Assembly (NCBI GenBank): GCA_009363875.1
Contig: CM018689.1
Coordinates: 57,971,741 to 58,035,740 of the forward strand
Reading direction: 5' to 3'
DNA from: Mikania micrantha
Lineage: Eukaryota; Streptophyta; Magnoliopsida; Asterales; Asteraceae
DNA length: 64,000 nucleotides
Below are positions 12,101-22,345 of the stretch, one piece after another. The notes below the pieces were generated by a model. The model was not told where the DNA came from. It did no database searches and saw only the letters and a list, made by a program, of their open reading frames with translations. Within the stretch, counting starts at the first letter, position 1; every line of letters starts with the position of its first letter. Both the position numbers and the translations under genes were made by a program.

Positions 12101-15100
12101 AGGCCCAATGATATCTTGACCCAATTATCCTATTCCAGCCCAGTAGCCCTAGTAGGCCCCAAAGATTTAACCGAAAACCTTGTTGTGGCCCATATTCCCA
12201 TTTGGGCCTAAAACTCATTACTTTGGCCCACATTCAAATTTAACCCAACTGAACCAGGCCCATGCTGGCCCAATACCTATTATACTTCGGGCCTGGATGA
12301 AAATCCAAGGGGCCCAGCAAAATCATCTCAAGGCCCACTGTTTTTGGCCCAAGGCCACGATTCTGGCCAACAGCCCAATTCTTTAGGCCCACAGTGTTTC
12401 AGCCCATGTAAGCAAGGCCCAGCTTGGTCTACGAACTATTTTAATGAAGGCCTGAGACAAAACTCATTGGGCCCGGCAGATTCCGCCCATGGCCCACAAA
12501 ACTTGATCTAAGACCCACACTTACGGCCATGTCCTAACCTTGAGGCCATCTTGCAATCTACATGTCCAACAACCTAATTCTGACCCAAACATGGGTTCTA
12601 CAGTTCAATTTGACTTCGGGCCCAACAATTCTTGAATGGGCCTACTCCTGGCCCAACAGGACCCTCGGGGCCCAATGGAGGCCCATAAGGCCACTTGAAC
12701 TCTAGGCCTTGTAACACTTGATCGGGCCATTTCATTGCAACCACCTATATCATTGGCCTACACATCTCAATTCGACCTAACAACTCTTAATTAGTCAAGG
12801 AAAGCTCAAGGCCCATGGGCTTCGGCCCTAGGCCCAATTTGTCACACGGAGGCCCAACACATGATTTGGTCACATAGTTCGGTCCACATGGGTTTAACAT
12901 ATTTCATAAACTCAAAACATTATGTGTCAAGAGGTTATTGTATAACTAATTCATTATTATATGAGTAATGTTCAAGGCTACAAGATAATAACTCATAATG
13001 GCAATTGCATAAAACAAATACACGGGACCGAACAGGGATCATGACCAAGTCTTATGTGTGCTAGCCAACTTTAGGGCAAACACCTACACATAAACATACA
13101 AAGATCTATAAACTCATACTAACCAAATGTAAACAACGTGAAATCAATACAGCAGCGTGAATACTATATCTACACACAACAAAGAGCGAGTGCATACTTG
13201 TTAAGCTAGGTCAACTACCACTACAACAAGGTGAGTTCATTGTCCCTTTTCAAACATATTTGTTTTTACCTCAGGACTGAGAAGCATGTTATACATTTTA
13301 AACAAACATTGAAATGTTTTTAAAGAAATGCTTTTACACTTATTCTTGGTGCTTATACTATATGCTTGACACTTATGACTTATTGTCTATACTTAAACTT
13401 CATGTTGGATACCCACGCTATGAAACTCTAGGCTTAAACTTTACACTTGATGAGGATACTATAAACTTTATTCCTAAACTATAGGCTAAAGTCTAAATGA
13501 CTACGCCAGAGACTACGTGCTTAAACTATACGCTTGATGATTGCGCTGTAAACTAAATGCTTAGACGACATTACTCGATGCTAAGGCTTTGAAACACTGA
13601 CACTAAATGCTAACACTTGATACACTTGTTACGGAAACAAATACTATGAACGCATATTTTAAACACTAATACTTTATATCATTATTCTAAAGGTTAATCT
13701 CTTACACTCTTAATCTAAGTGTCAAATCAGTTTGTCACTTACACTTACTTGCTTAAACTTAAACTTGGAAACTTAACTCACGAAGACTTATATGCTTAGA
13801 ATTCTTAAAGCACTTAAATGCTTGAAACACTTGAATACTCGAACAGTTGAAGGCTCGATACTCATAAATACTTACTATACTTGGAATGCTTGGAACAATT
13901 GTTTTAAACTTAGCAAAATGCTTTATACTATTGATTATGCCAAGTGCTAAAGGCATAAGACGCTATACAAACTCAATGCTATTTGATTATGCCAAGTGCT
14001 AAAGGCATAAGACACAACTAAAACTAAATACTATTGATTATGCCAAGTGCTAAAGGCATAAGCTACTTGTTAATTCTAAGCTATGTGTTAAATACCAAGT
14101 GCTAAGGGTATATGCTATTTGATGATGCTAATGTGAATGCTTGATATCCTTGGGAAGGCTCAGACAACAGACTGATTGACCGCCGCGTCTTGACATTGGT
14201 CAAGCCCTACTAGTCATCAGTAAAACTATGTGGATGCTTTAAACTTGTATGCTTAAACTATGGGACATTGTAGGACAGACTGTTGACCGCCGCGTGTTGA
14301 CCTAGGTGTCAACCCCTACTAGTCATCAGTGTTCCTCCTTGTCGGACATCGTAAGACAGACTGTTGACCGCCGCGTGTTGACCTAGGTGTCAACCCCTAC
14401 TAGTCATCAGTGCTCTTCGATGTTAGAATCATGTAAGACAGACTGATTGACCGCCGCGCCTTGACAGTGGTCAAGCCCTACTAGTCATTCAGTGTTCTTC
14501 TTGATTTAATCATTAGGACCGTTATGGATGGAGGCTAAACTCCCTAGGGTATTAAGCTGTCCATAATGGTGCCTCTCAAACTTGATACTCATATGCTACT
14601 TTGTGCAGGTGGAATGTTAGGTAAGACGCTTAATTATCATTAACAGCAATGTCCTATGCGACTTAGTATGTGGTGGGACGTCGTCTGGGCGGGTCGTAGG
14701 CTTGACCCAGGGGTATGCCCTATATATAAGCATACCGAGTTGGATGATACAGATGGTGTTAATGAGATTAGGGTTGTTACCTAGGGGATACTAAAATGCT
14801 TTTGGGGAATTATCATAAACTTCTAAACACAATGCTTGTTAAACTCATTGTTGAAACTAATACATACAGATAACATGGATTTGGGAATTGTGAATCAATA
14901 AACAAAAGCTACTTTTCACATACTAAAAACTACATGAACTCACCAACCATTGTGTTGACCTCGTTTTCTTACATGCTTTCTCAGGTGACGCACAGGTATA
15001 AGCTAAGGTTCAGAATTTTGCATGCTAGGTAGCCCAACTAGAGGACCCAGCAGACTTTTGAAGAGCACATCTTTCGTAGTTAATACGAATCTCTTTTAAT

Positions 15101-15682
15101 ATCTTGTACAGATACAAGATAGAAACATTTGATTCTTTTGAATAGGTTTACTTGGTTAAATTATCAAACATCGACATTGTAATTTAACTTTGTAATCCTA
15201 TCTTAATGCTTTATTGTGCTTTAGATATTCTTAACATTGATGCTATGTAAACAATCTGATCAACCCGATTATCACTCACGATATCGCGCTCCGGGAACCT
15301 TCCGCCCGACGGGGACTCCGATCCAACCCCGCCGGCCCGGGGTGTGACACCTAACACTGTTAACAGTTACCGTTAGTTATTATAGTTATGTATAAATACC
15401 CTAACAAGACTCATTTGTAAATGTTAACATTTTATTAGAATATATAAATTCTTTGTTCTTGTTCGATCCAAACGTACAACAACATCATAACATACCTTGA
15501 GTGAAGTGCCAAGAGATGACCGATCCAACGACTCCTCTCTCGCCCTCATGCAACTCACAGTCATGAAACTTATCAGGGGTTATTGCAACTATCCCATGCG
15601 GGTTGTGTCGAAGGAGATCATGGAACACATCACCACTCTTACTGATCTCCACGTTGCCGATTAACTTTCCCGAAAGTGCCAT
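9161..15682 (-). CDS. MLP-like protein, tandem copy B, with a 6-kb intron
   Basis: Exon 1 is 15682..15496 (MALSGKLIGNVEISK to WHFTQ) and exon 2 is 9444..9161. The donor CAAG|GTATG and acceptor GCAG|ATGG are canonical and in matching phase 1, giving one frame of 156 residues. It has the full MLP layout: HDCELHEGE...GSVISWH in exon 1; KQIIESVNEENH, a VEPKGDGEVATWTFEFEKPDTSVDYPTS block and a C-terminal helix in exon 2. The end (AHNIKDENDGN) is a few residues longer than in copies A and C. The intron is 6051 bp, against about 0.4-0.65 kb in the paralogs, because of retroelement DNA running in the opposite direction to the gene. No disabling change in the exons is visible, so the protein could still be made if the long intron is spliced. 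START-like ligand-binding fold inferred from family. Confidence 0.85.
9660..10319 (+). pseudogene. Ty3/gypsy gag fragment within MLP copy B intron
   Basis: Open frame with a retrotransposon Gag domain: MFLDCKPHSFSGTKGAVGLL, then WIEKAESAFAM, LTWWNANVQ and EYCPR...EFWNHKM. It is clearly related to, but well diverged from, the Gag at 59022..63623. A short upstream piece (about 9660-9710, reading VEEALAAREATRNHN) and a TTTCAG acceptor at 9811-9816 suggest the same gag intron arrangement. The frame stops at 10317-10319 before any zinc knuckle, protease or polymerase, so pol is deleted. Confidence 0.8.
11170..11177 (+). promoter_or_regulatory. TATA box of the long LTR candidate
   Basis: TATAAAAA follows a GC-rich stretch, and a CTCTCATTTCCCTC pyrimidine leader starts about 25-30 bp downstream, as in LTR U3/R boundaries. 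Confidence 0.5.
11578..11795. repeat. CATTCG/CGAATG motif cluster
   Basis: About eleven CATTCG or CGAATG words occur in some 215 bp without a fixed period. Confidence 0.8.
11941..12860. repeat. GGCCCA/TGGGCC motif-dense block
   Basis: By hand count at least 25 GGCCCA or TGGGCC words occur in about 920 bp, irregularly spaced. GGCCCA is the core of plant site II (TCP-factor) elements. Frame is closed in all readings, so this is not coding. Confidence 0.85.
13931..14100. repeat. Tandem repeat, TTGATTATGCCAAGTGCTAA units
   Basis: Copies start at 13931, 13983 and 14034 (period 51-52 bp), with a fourth decayed copy near 14090. The preceding kilobase is a looser array of CTTAAACTATATGCTTGA-like words. 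Confidence 0.85.
14163..14495. repeat. Four copies of a GACAGACTG...CTACTAGTCATCAGT unit
   Basis: Copies begin at about 14163, 14274, 14355 and 14436, about 80-110 bp apart. Each holds an internal inverted repeat (TTGAC...GTCAA around CCTAGG or a variant), so each could fold. Confidence 0.85.
15352..15481 (+). mobile_element. Possible copia LTR fragment
   Basis: GTTAACAGTTACCGTTAG, a TATAAATA box and a run ending TACAACA have the style of a copia LTR 3' part. It lies between the long LTR candidate and MLP exon 1. No start, PBS or target duplication is visible. Confidence 0.35.
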
Positions 15683-15755
15683 CGATCGGTTTGTAAGATC
15701 GAGAGAGTTAATTAGTAAGTGTTTATGAAGAATAGGCTAACATCGATCGCAGCTT

Positions 15756-15767
15756 GTATATATAGAC
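15756..15767 (-). promoter_or_regulatory. TATA box of MLP copy B
   Basis: GTCTATATATAC on the minus strand, about 75-85 bp upstream of the ATG, corresponds to the TATA motif of the paralogs. Confidence 0.55.
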
Positions 15768-16299
15768 AGTTTTGGGCAGCAAGTACAGGATGAACAACAG
15801 GAAACTATAACTAGATTAATAGGATGCAAGTTAATATCTATACCAATAAATTAAAAGCATCTACACATAACACAACAAACAACAAAAAATAAATAAAATA
15901 AATACGTAGTACATATATATGCATAGCTGGTTCAGATTATTTTTGTAACATGTTAGTCATAATTGTTTAACGCAAGTTTGATAAAAATAATGAGTCAAGT
16001 ATGTAAATAAGTCAAGGTTATATATAGAGTTATATATGTAATATTTGAAAGTCTAGAATGTTTAGTGTCAATAGTCAAGCTTTATAACCACACTTACGGT
16101 TATATAAACATACGTATACGTTCATATCAGAAAGATACATACATGCGTATAGATTCATTTGGTTAATCTTTGATGTTCTTGATTTTTGGTTTGAGAAACA
16201 TAGTATTTTCCTTTGAGATATCACCTCAATTATAAACGTGTTATTTAATTTGGGTGTTAATGCGGGTCCATGGGGCGGAGCATATACTAATATGTCATT

Positions 16300-16605
16300 T
16301 TGTTAGCCCCTAATCAATAAATCACACATGAACAAACTGGGATTTGATGACCTCAAGTCACAACTTTTAAGAATTTTATTATTAACAAAAATCACAATAA
16401 TTACATTAATGAATGGATAATCCTGATATATATGAAATTTGTATTTGAAGTTAACTAATAAGTTTATTATATATTTATGTTGGTGTAATGATTTGTTTTT
16501 GTTCACAATAAAATTCTTAAAGTTGACTAGATCAGTTTGGTCACCAAATCCTGGTTTTTTGTTGCGTGTTTTATCGATTTTTACGTCAAAAATTGGTATC
16601 AGAGC
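16300..16605 (+). mobile_element. Copia-type LTR end with tRNA-Met primer binding site
   Basis: TGGTATCAGAGC at 16594-16605 is the classic primer binding site complementary to initiator tRNA-Met in plant copia elements and TRIMs. It follows a likely LTR end near 16586; a possible LTR start is TGTTAGCCCC near 16300. No gag or pol follows, so this is a TRIM or a truncated element. The LTR start is uncertain. Confidence 0.5.
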
Positions 16606-16872
16606 GAAGCTTATATACAAGCGATAGAAGATTTTTGGATTAGATTAATGTTCTTGAGGATATTGTTTTTGCTAATCTATAAAGAAGAGAAGCCTCTATC
16701 ATGAACAGCCTGGAGGTTGTGGCCTGTGGGGCAACTGAAGATTAAAAAACCGGAGAGTATTGGTTTAAAGACACCTAAGTATTATCTGCTATTATTGTAA
16801 GTTGTAATGTATGCCCCGTTTGCGGTACGTGCATATAATGCATATATGTGTCGGCCTTTAAGGCATAAATTA

Positions 16873-17095
16873 AAAGTTACACTAATTTTAACGTTATTTT
16901 ACTTTATTTTTGTGAAAATAACGTTAAAATCATTGAGTTGGTCAGTTAATCATACATCATGAGCTGGGGGTCTTATTGGAAGCAACATCTCTATTTGTAC
17001 GGGATATAGGTAAGGCTGTCTATATTTTACCCTCTTCAAACCCTATCTTAGCTATGCTAGTGGTGGGATATACTGAATACGATGATGATGATGGT
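16873..17095 (+). mobile_element. Au-SINE-like retroposon, copy 2
   Basis: Same body as the copy near 4.6 kb: AACGTTATTTTAC arms, GGTAAGGCTGTCTATATTTTACCCTC, and GTGGGATATACTGAATA followed by a short GAT repeat tail. Confidence 0.55.
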
Positions 17096-17544
17096 TGTAA
17101 GTTGTAATGTATGCTAACTTAGTTGGGTCATTAACTGGTACAGTAGCAGTTATATATTTAACCCGTCATAGTGAGTCGAGTAACTATCATTAACCGATGC
17201 TTAACCGTCATGCAACTGTCGTAAACCATGGCTATTATATAATAGTCGATGTATCTTTCATTTTTTAATTTTTTTTTATCAATCGAATATATGTATGTTT
17301 GTGTACAATTTCTGTAAGTTTGTTACATGATTTAAGTGGGTTAGTTAGGAGCTATAACTACAACGATACTAGAAAAATATAATTTAATTATTAGGTAACT
17401 TGCTATGTTAACAACCAACATGTGATTCACGCTGTACCTTTATTTATTGATGTTTATGTTTGTGATTAATTTGTACACTTGGATGCTATTTAATATTTAT
17501 TATCAATACTGAAAAAATCATATACCATATCTTGTGCAGATGTA

Positions 17545-17745
17545 GAAATCCAATATGTATCAAAGGGTTTGTAGCATAGTGTTATTCCTTTGACTTTTTT
17601 TATAAGAGGTCGGAGTTCGAGTGTATCTGAGAGTAATTGCTCCTGAATAAGCAAGTTGTTTTCCTAATGTTGGGTTTACTCCTAAATGGATAAGATACTG
17701 GTTATGTGGTAGATGTACGAGCTTTCTTTTCAGGGAAGTGCCAGT
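17545..17745 (+). mobile_element. tRNA-derived SINE-like sequence
   Basis: TAGCATAGTGTTATTCC resembles an A-box region and GGTCGGAGTTCGAGTGTATC a B box, in the order and spacing of the other SINEs here. No A tail or target duplication was found. Confidence 0.45.
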
Positions 17746-17850
17746 CAAATAGCCAATAGACCGAACTAAGTATCTCCATAATCATTGATGTTTTCTCAAC
17801 TCAAAAATACTTTAACAGATATATTACGTATGTGGTAGGATATCCTAATT

Positions 17851-18098
17851 TAGGGGTGTTCATCGGGTAAGATTATGAGTTATTCAGTTTATTTGAATCG
17901 GGTTATACATGTATGAACAACCCGGATTACATAAAACCATATATTAGAATCCGTCCCGAACATCCAAACAACTTTTTCAGCTTCAGATTGATCCGATCCT
18001 AACAACCCGAATCTAGATTCGAATAGAGTTTTTTTGGATTTCAAATACGTTTCAGGGTTTAATTTTCTTTCGAATTTCAGATTTTTTGAACACCTCTA
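17851..18098. mobile_element. hAT-like MITE with TAGGGGTGTTCA ends
   Basis: Starts TAGGGGTGTTCATCGGG and ends TTTTTTGAACACCTCTA. Flanks TATCCTAA (17841-17848) and TATCCTAT (18099-18106) match at 7 of 8, suggesting an eroded 8-bp target duplication. The interior is degenerate AACCCGGAT / GAATCGGG words. Confidence 0.6.
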
Positions 18099-18239
18099 TA
18101 TCCTATCCTATTGTGCTTTCTGTGTCACTGTCTTTGTTTCAAGATACCCTTCTTTTTTTTTTTTGTTCCCATTTAGTCATAGGAAGATTGTTACTTCCTT
18201 ACCTTCAGCTTATATGTAATCATGAATAGGGGAAGTGGG

Positions 18240-18545
18240 CTTATCACAAGGCCACAAGTCCACAACGAGGCATGTTGGGCCTGGCTCAAGCCTGCGTTCG
18301 TAAATTCTTGAGTTGAGACGACTGACGAGTTAACTTGTTTTTTTATTGAGTTAAAAAGTTTGGCTCAAACTCGGTTTGTAGAAAATCTAGTCATGAGCCG
18401 AGTTACGAGCTAAATTGTTTTTCCTTTACTCACTTTACACACACACATGTATATGTATTACATGTATAACTCTTATGATATTATATATAGGAGAAAATTC
18501 CCGAGTTCGAGCCAGGCCCGACTCAACTCGACTCGATTACAATGC
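18240..18545. repeat. Degenerate GGCTC/CTCGA/ACTCG block
   Basis: Loose repeats of CTCAACTCGACTCG and GAGTTGAG-type words, like the block at 585-735. Ends are not clear. Confidence 0.45.
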
Positions 18546-18807
18546 TAGCTTGAAGTGAATTTGTTAGATCATTGGGTTCTTAGGTTCTTACTTTCGTTTA
18601 AAAAATACTTTCCTATAAGGGTCGCTTGTGAGATTGTTTTTATTTGTTTCATAAGCAAAGATTCACATCTTATGTGTTGTCCTACTGTTCCATTGACAAC
18701 TTAATCAATCCTCAATCCTACCGTGAACAACCAACTATCGTACTGTAAAAATTAAGAAGTAGCAAATATGAAATTAAGAGCTTCTATACAATATACATGC
18801 TACGAGT

Positions 18808-19241
18808 TGTTGGAAATAAATAAATAAATAAATAAATAATATATGGCCCTCATGAATCATGATTATTTAGGTAATTAATCAATTAAATTAAATACCTACT
18901 AGATAGCTAATTATATGATGGACATAATTACCCTTACTATCCTAATTAGGGTTTTCCCTTGTGTGTATATAAAGAGATTAAGGCTCTCATTATTGACTAA
19001 TGAAAAAACATCACTCGAATTCCTTACCATTAGAATTCGTAAACCTCTCTAGCCTCTCTAATCAATTCCATCATAACCGTACACCCTAAATGGGAACCCA
19101 TTCGATCCGGTGAAGATTCGTCTTAAGAAACATGTCAGAAATCAACAACACATTCACTGGATTCACATGTTTAATCTAATCTCATATTTATTGTTATGTT
19201 TCGTATGTATGCATGTTTATAATCAAAGGAATCGATCAACA
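18808..19241. mobile_element. Copia-type solo LTR with 5-bp target duplication
   Basis: The 434-bp block starts TGTTGGAAATAAAT and ends ATCGATCAACA, flanked by a perfect CGAGT on both sides (18803-18807 and 19242-19246). It contains a TATATAAAG box at about 18966 followed by a leader-like stretch. No internal retroelement DNA is present, so it is a solo LTR left by recombination. Confidence 0.85.
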
Positions 19242-19246
19242 CGAGT

Positions 19247-20598
19247 ATAACATGAATGAGAAGAGTTGAAACACTATAAAAGCAAAACTGGAAGAGTTTG
19301 AAACACTAAAAAAACTTGCAAGTGTGAGTTCAATCATTAAACCTTCTCTTAGTGTGTGTTTTGTGTATGCTCGGGAGCTCGGCTAATCAACATATATTAA
19401 ATCTGTTTGTCACACTTATTAAAAATAATATATTTTTTATAGCAATAAAAGTATAAAATTAATATAATAATAAGGGAACTTTGATTAGATTGTATCCTGT
19501 TGGTTTAACGTCTAATATCAAAATCCACGCAGGTAGTCGGTCTTATTAAAATATTGCTATAATTATTGGCGTCATATCTCAACTACAAGCGATGAAATTA
19601 TATATGAAGAATGCATATTTTGTAAGAAAATGTTGGGTTTTAGTCATGACAATGATTTGGATAGTGAGAATCATTTTAAATTGATCACATTAAAATGAAA
19701 TGTATTTATTTAAGGTGAGTACTAATGTGAGATTAACAAATTGATAAACACGTTGTCTTTTAGATGGAATATACTATGTTTTAATCCAGACAAAAAGTTT
19801 ATTATTTAGAGTAGTTTAAGAGTAGGATAACTTTGTCGTTTTAAAAAAAATATTAATTAAAATGAGTAATAAAATCATTACAAGGAGGCACTAAAGTTAC
19901 ACTAAATTAAGATCATAAAGCAAGTGATAAATGCAATTATTGTTTCATTATTATTTTATCATTTGTTGTAATTCACTTATATGATTCTCCATGAGGTTGA
20001 GAGCATGAGTAAGATAGGTTAATGTAATAATGATTAAAACAAATCAAATCTAAGATAAAAGGCAATTAAGAACATCAGATCACAAGACAGGTCGGAGCTA
20101 CATCAAACACCAGATATGCACTTCAAACATCAATTCAAAACCCTATATATTCTCATAAAAGTCAAGATTGAAGCTTAAGAAGGGCCTGCTCATTATGAGT
20201 TCATCAAATCAACAGCAGGTTGTTGTTGGTGTGATTTACAATTTGAATCAAACGTATCGTCGGGTTGTTTGTGATCGACGTAAAGACAGATCAAGATGCA
20301 ACATACATAAAACAACTGAATAATCATTTGGGGATTGATAAAGACAAACATGACCATTACATATATCTAAAGATCACGAAGATCCATACATTATATTAAA
20401 AGGAAGTACATATAAATAAGTTATAATTAACAAACCATTAATACATGAAGCATTCATACACACTCAAGCAGGCATATCTGCCTCAAACTTAATGTCTTAT
20501 TCTTCAAATTACTTAAGATTCTCACCTTATTTTGGCAATCTAGAAACACACAATATGTAGAACTTTAATTCGCTTTGAAATTTGGGCAATGAATAGAA
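19247..20598. other. AT-rich intergenic DNA between solo LTR and MLP copy C
   Basis: No gene recognised. The last 200 bp resembles the 3' flank of MLP copy B. Confidence 0.5.
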
Positions 20599-21702
20599 CT
20601 ATTTGGCTTTGTTATGGGCATCCAAATCCTTAATAAGATTGCAAAGGAAATCCATCAAAGAGGTTGGATATGGCACACTAGTGTCTGGTTTCTCAAACTC
20701 AAAGGTCCATACGGCCACCTGACCATCACCCTTTGGTTCAACATGCAATGTGATTCTGAAGCTCTTGTATTGCTCATCCACAAGCTCCCCTCCAATTAGC
20801 TTGAACACAATCGTATGGTTCTCCTCGTTCACTGATTCGATTATCTGTTTCGATATTTTCTTCTTTCCCCCTTTTAGTTTTGCATGCATAATGTAGAAAA
20901 ATTCTCATTATATATATAATCAATATATGTTACATGCACAAGTAACATAACTTTTTTTTTTAAAGAAATGGTGTTGTTTGTTATGCATGCATGCCACACA
21001 TGGGGGTTGGGTTTGAATTTGTTTTATGATCAGGGGGACGTTGCCCTCAGGACCTCTTGATCAAAACATAGACTAGTCAGCTTCGTCAGAGAAATGCTCA
21101 AAGAATATGTTAGAAATCGCTCTTGTTAAGAACGATCTCTGAAATCACTTTTGAATATTACCTGATTCGTCTAATTAGCCTATACTTTGACAAAGAAACA
21201 GACGGGCAACGTCCCCCTTTGTGAAACTTATTTCAAGATGGCCTCCCATGTGATGCATTCTTGATTTCTAACACCATTTCATGAAAAAGAATTACGAAAC
21301 ATACAAACAAACTTACCCAGTATATTCTAACTTTTCATTTAGGTCGGGAGGAAGGATAGAGATAAGCCTTACCTCTATCCCAGTTGGGATAGAGATACTG
21401 CTTTAAATAAGTCACTGGCTCAAAGTTATCGTTTGAAATTAATCATACCAACTTTTTTAAAATTATTTTCACAAAATAAGTAAAATAACGTTAAATAAAG
21501 GTGATACGTACGTACCTTCAGTATAGTGCCAAGAGATGACTGAACCAACGACCCCTCTCTCGCCCTCGTGCAACTCACAGTCGTGAACCTTTTCAGGGGC
21601 AATCGCAACCATCTCATGTGGGTTGTGCCTAAAGAGATCATGGAAGACATCACCGGTCTTGCTGATGTCCACGTAAGCGATTAACTTTCCCGATAGAGCC
21701 AT
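20599..21702 (-). CDS. MLP-like protein, tandem copy C
   Basis: Exon 1 is 21702..21516 (MALSGKLIAYVDISKTGD to WHYTEG) and exon 2 is 20870..20599. The donor GAAG|GTACG and acceptor AAAAG|GGGG join in phase 1, giving 152 residues, the usual MLP length. All blocks of the family are present: KVHDCELHEGE, GVVGSVISWHYTEGG, KKKISKQIIESVNEENHTIV, HVEPKGDGQVAVWTFEFE and the C-terminal helix. The 645-bp intron holds two mobile elements (a long-TIR MITE and an Au-SINE-like copy). This is the cleanest of the three tandem copies. It most likely encodes a cytosolic START-like ligand-binding protein; the ligand cannot be told from sequence. Confidence 0.9.
20965..21280. mobile_element. Long-TIR MITE inside MLP copy C intron
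   Basis: GAAATGGTGTT (20965-20975) pairs with AACACCATTTC (21270-21280), and a perfect 14-bp inner arm GGGGGACGTTGCCC (21033-21046) pairs with GGGCAACGTCCCCC (21204-21217). Further matches between (ATGCATG..., CACATGGGGG) make imperfect arms of about 80 bp. No coding capacity. Confidence 0.75.
21312..21500 (-). mobile_element. Au-SINE-like retroposon, copy 3
   Basis: Reverse orientation: TTACCCAGTATATTC, then GATAAGCCTTACCTCTATCCC, then AATAACGTT words. It lies in the MLP copy C intron. Confidence 0.55.
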
Positions 21703-21790
21703 CTCTTGGTTATTTCAGAAAGGCCAAATAAACAACTTCTTTCAAAGATAGTTGATGAGTTTGTGGAAAATATAGGCAGACGTTGATGGG

Positions 21791-21799
21791 TTTATATAG
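21791..21799 (-). promoter_or_regulatory. TATA box of MLP copy C
   Basis: CTATATAAA on the minus strand about 90 bp upstream of the ATG, matching copy A. Confidence 0.6.
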
Positions 21800-22068
21800 A
21801 AAAAATTGGCTACTCACACACGAATTAACCTACGTGTAGGAAATTATAGTATATCTAATTAATTAGTATATAAGATTACTTGCAATATGTATATATACAA
21901 TTAACAATTCCTAACATAAGATTCACGCTACACATTTTTTTATTGTTATTGAAAGATGAGATTGGATAGAATTTAATATCCATACTGACAAAAGATAGAG
22001 CGTGATCTGTACATATGCATGTAGCATTAAACTTGAGATTGGATGAAATTTAATATCCATACTGATAA

Positions 22069-22345
22069 TTTTTTTTAACGGCCAACTAATCAACTGTCGA
22101 GTACTTCATACGCGGTCCCCAATGGCTAAAGGATGCCCGAGCTGGCCACTAGTTCAGACGGACGGAGTCACTAGCGCACCAGCCACCAATTCCTGGATAA
22201 AACCCGACTCAAACACCCTTCCAAAGGCACGACGGTTGAAGGCCGCTAAACCGGGTGTGATCAAGTATCGAACCCAAGACCTAGGTCTCTTATCACTTCC
22301 TTCATACATCCATCTTACCACTAGAACGAGACATCTATAAATCAT
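22069..22345 (-). mobile_element. tRNA-derived SINE, family 1
   Basis: Read on the minus strand it begins GATGTCTCGTTCTAGTGGTAAG (A-box region), has B box GGGTTCGATACTTGATC, and ends GGCCGTTAAAAAAA. It is the same family as the plus-strand copy at 28880..29150. Confidence 0.8.

Larger units (their letters stand above)
10367..15349 (+). mobile_element. Candidate very long Ty3/gypsy LTR (about 5 kb)
   Basis: The block starts TGTAACATC directly after the gag remnant and ends CCCGGGGTGTGACA, imperfect inverted ends of the TG...CA type. It carries a TATA box with pyrimidine-rich leader near 11.17 kb, motif-dense middle sections and several tandem repeats, and no coding frame. Only one copy is present, so LTR identity rests on the ends, the position after gag, and the promoter-like segment. 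The absence of a 5' LTR means no target duplication can be checked. Confidence 0.55.

Noticed and set aside
16300..16850. A complete TRIM or Cassandra element carrying 5S rRNA sequence
   Set aside because: Only a primer binding site and one likely LTR end were found; no second LTR and no 5S-like boxes were seen.
22122..22345. Frames on both strands of about 63-72 residues
   Set aside because: Both lie in a SINE with recognisable A and B boxes and a tail.
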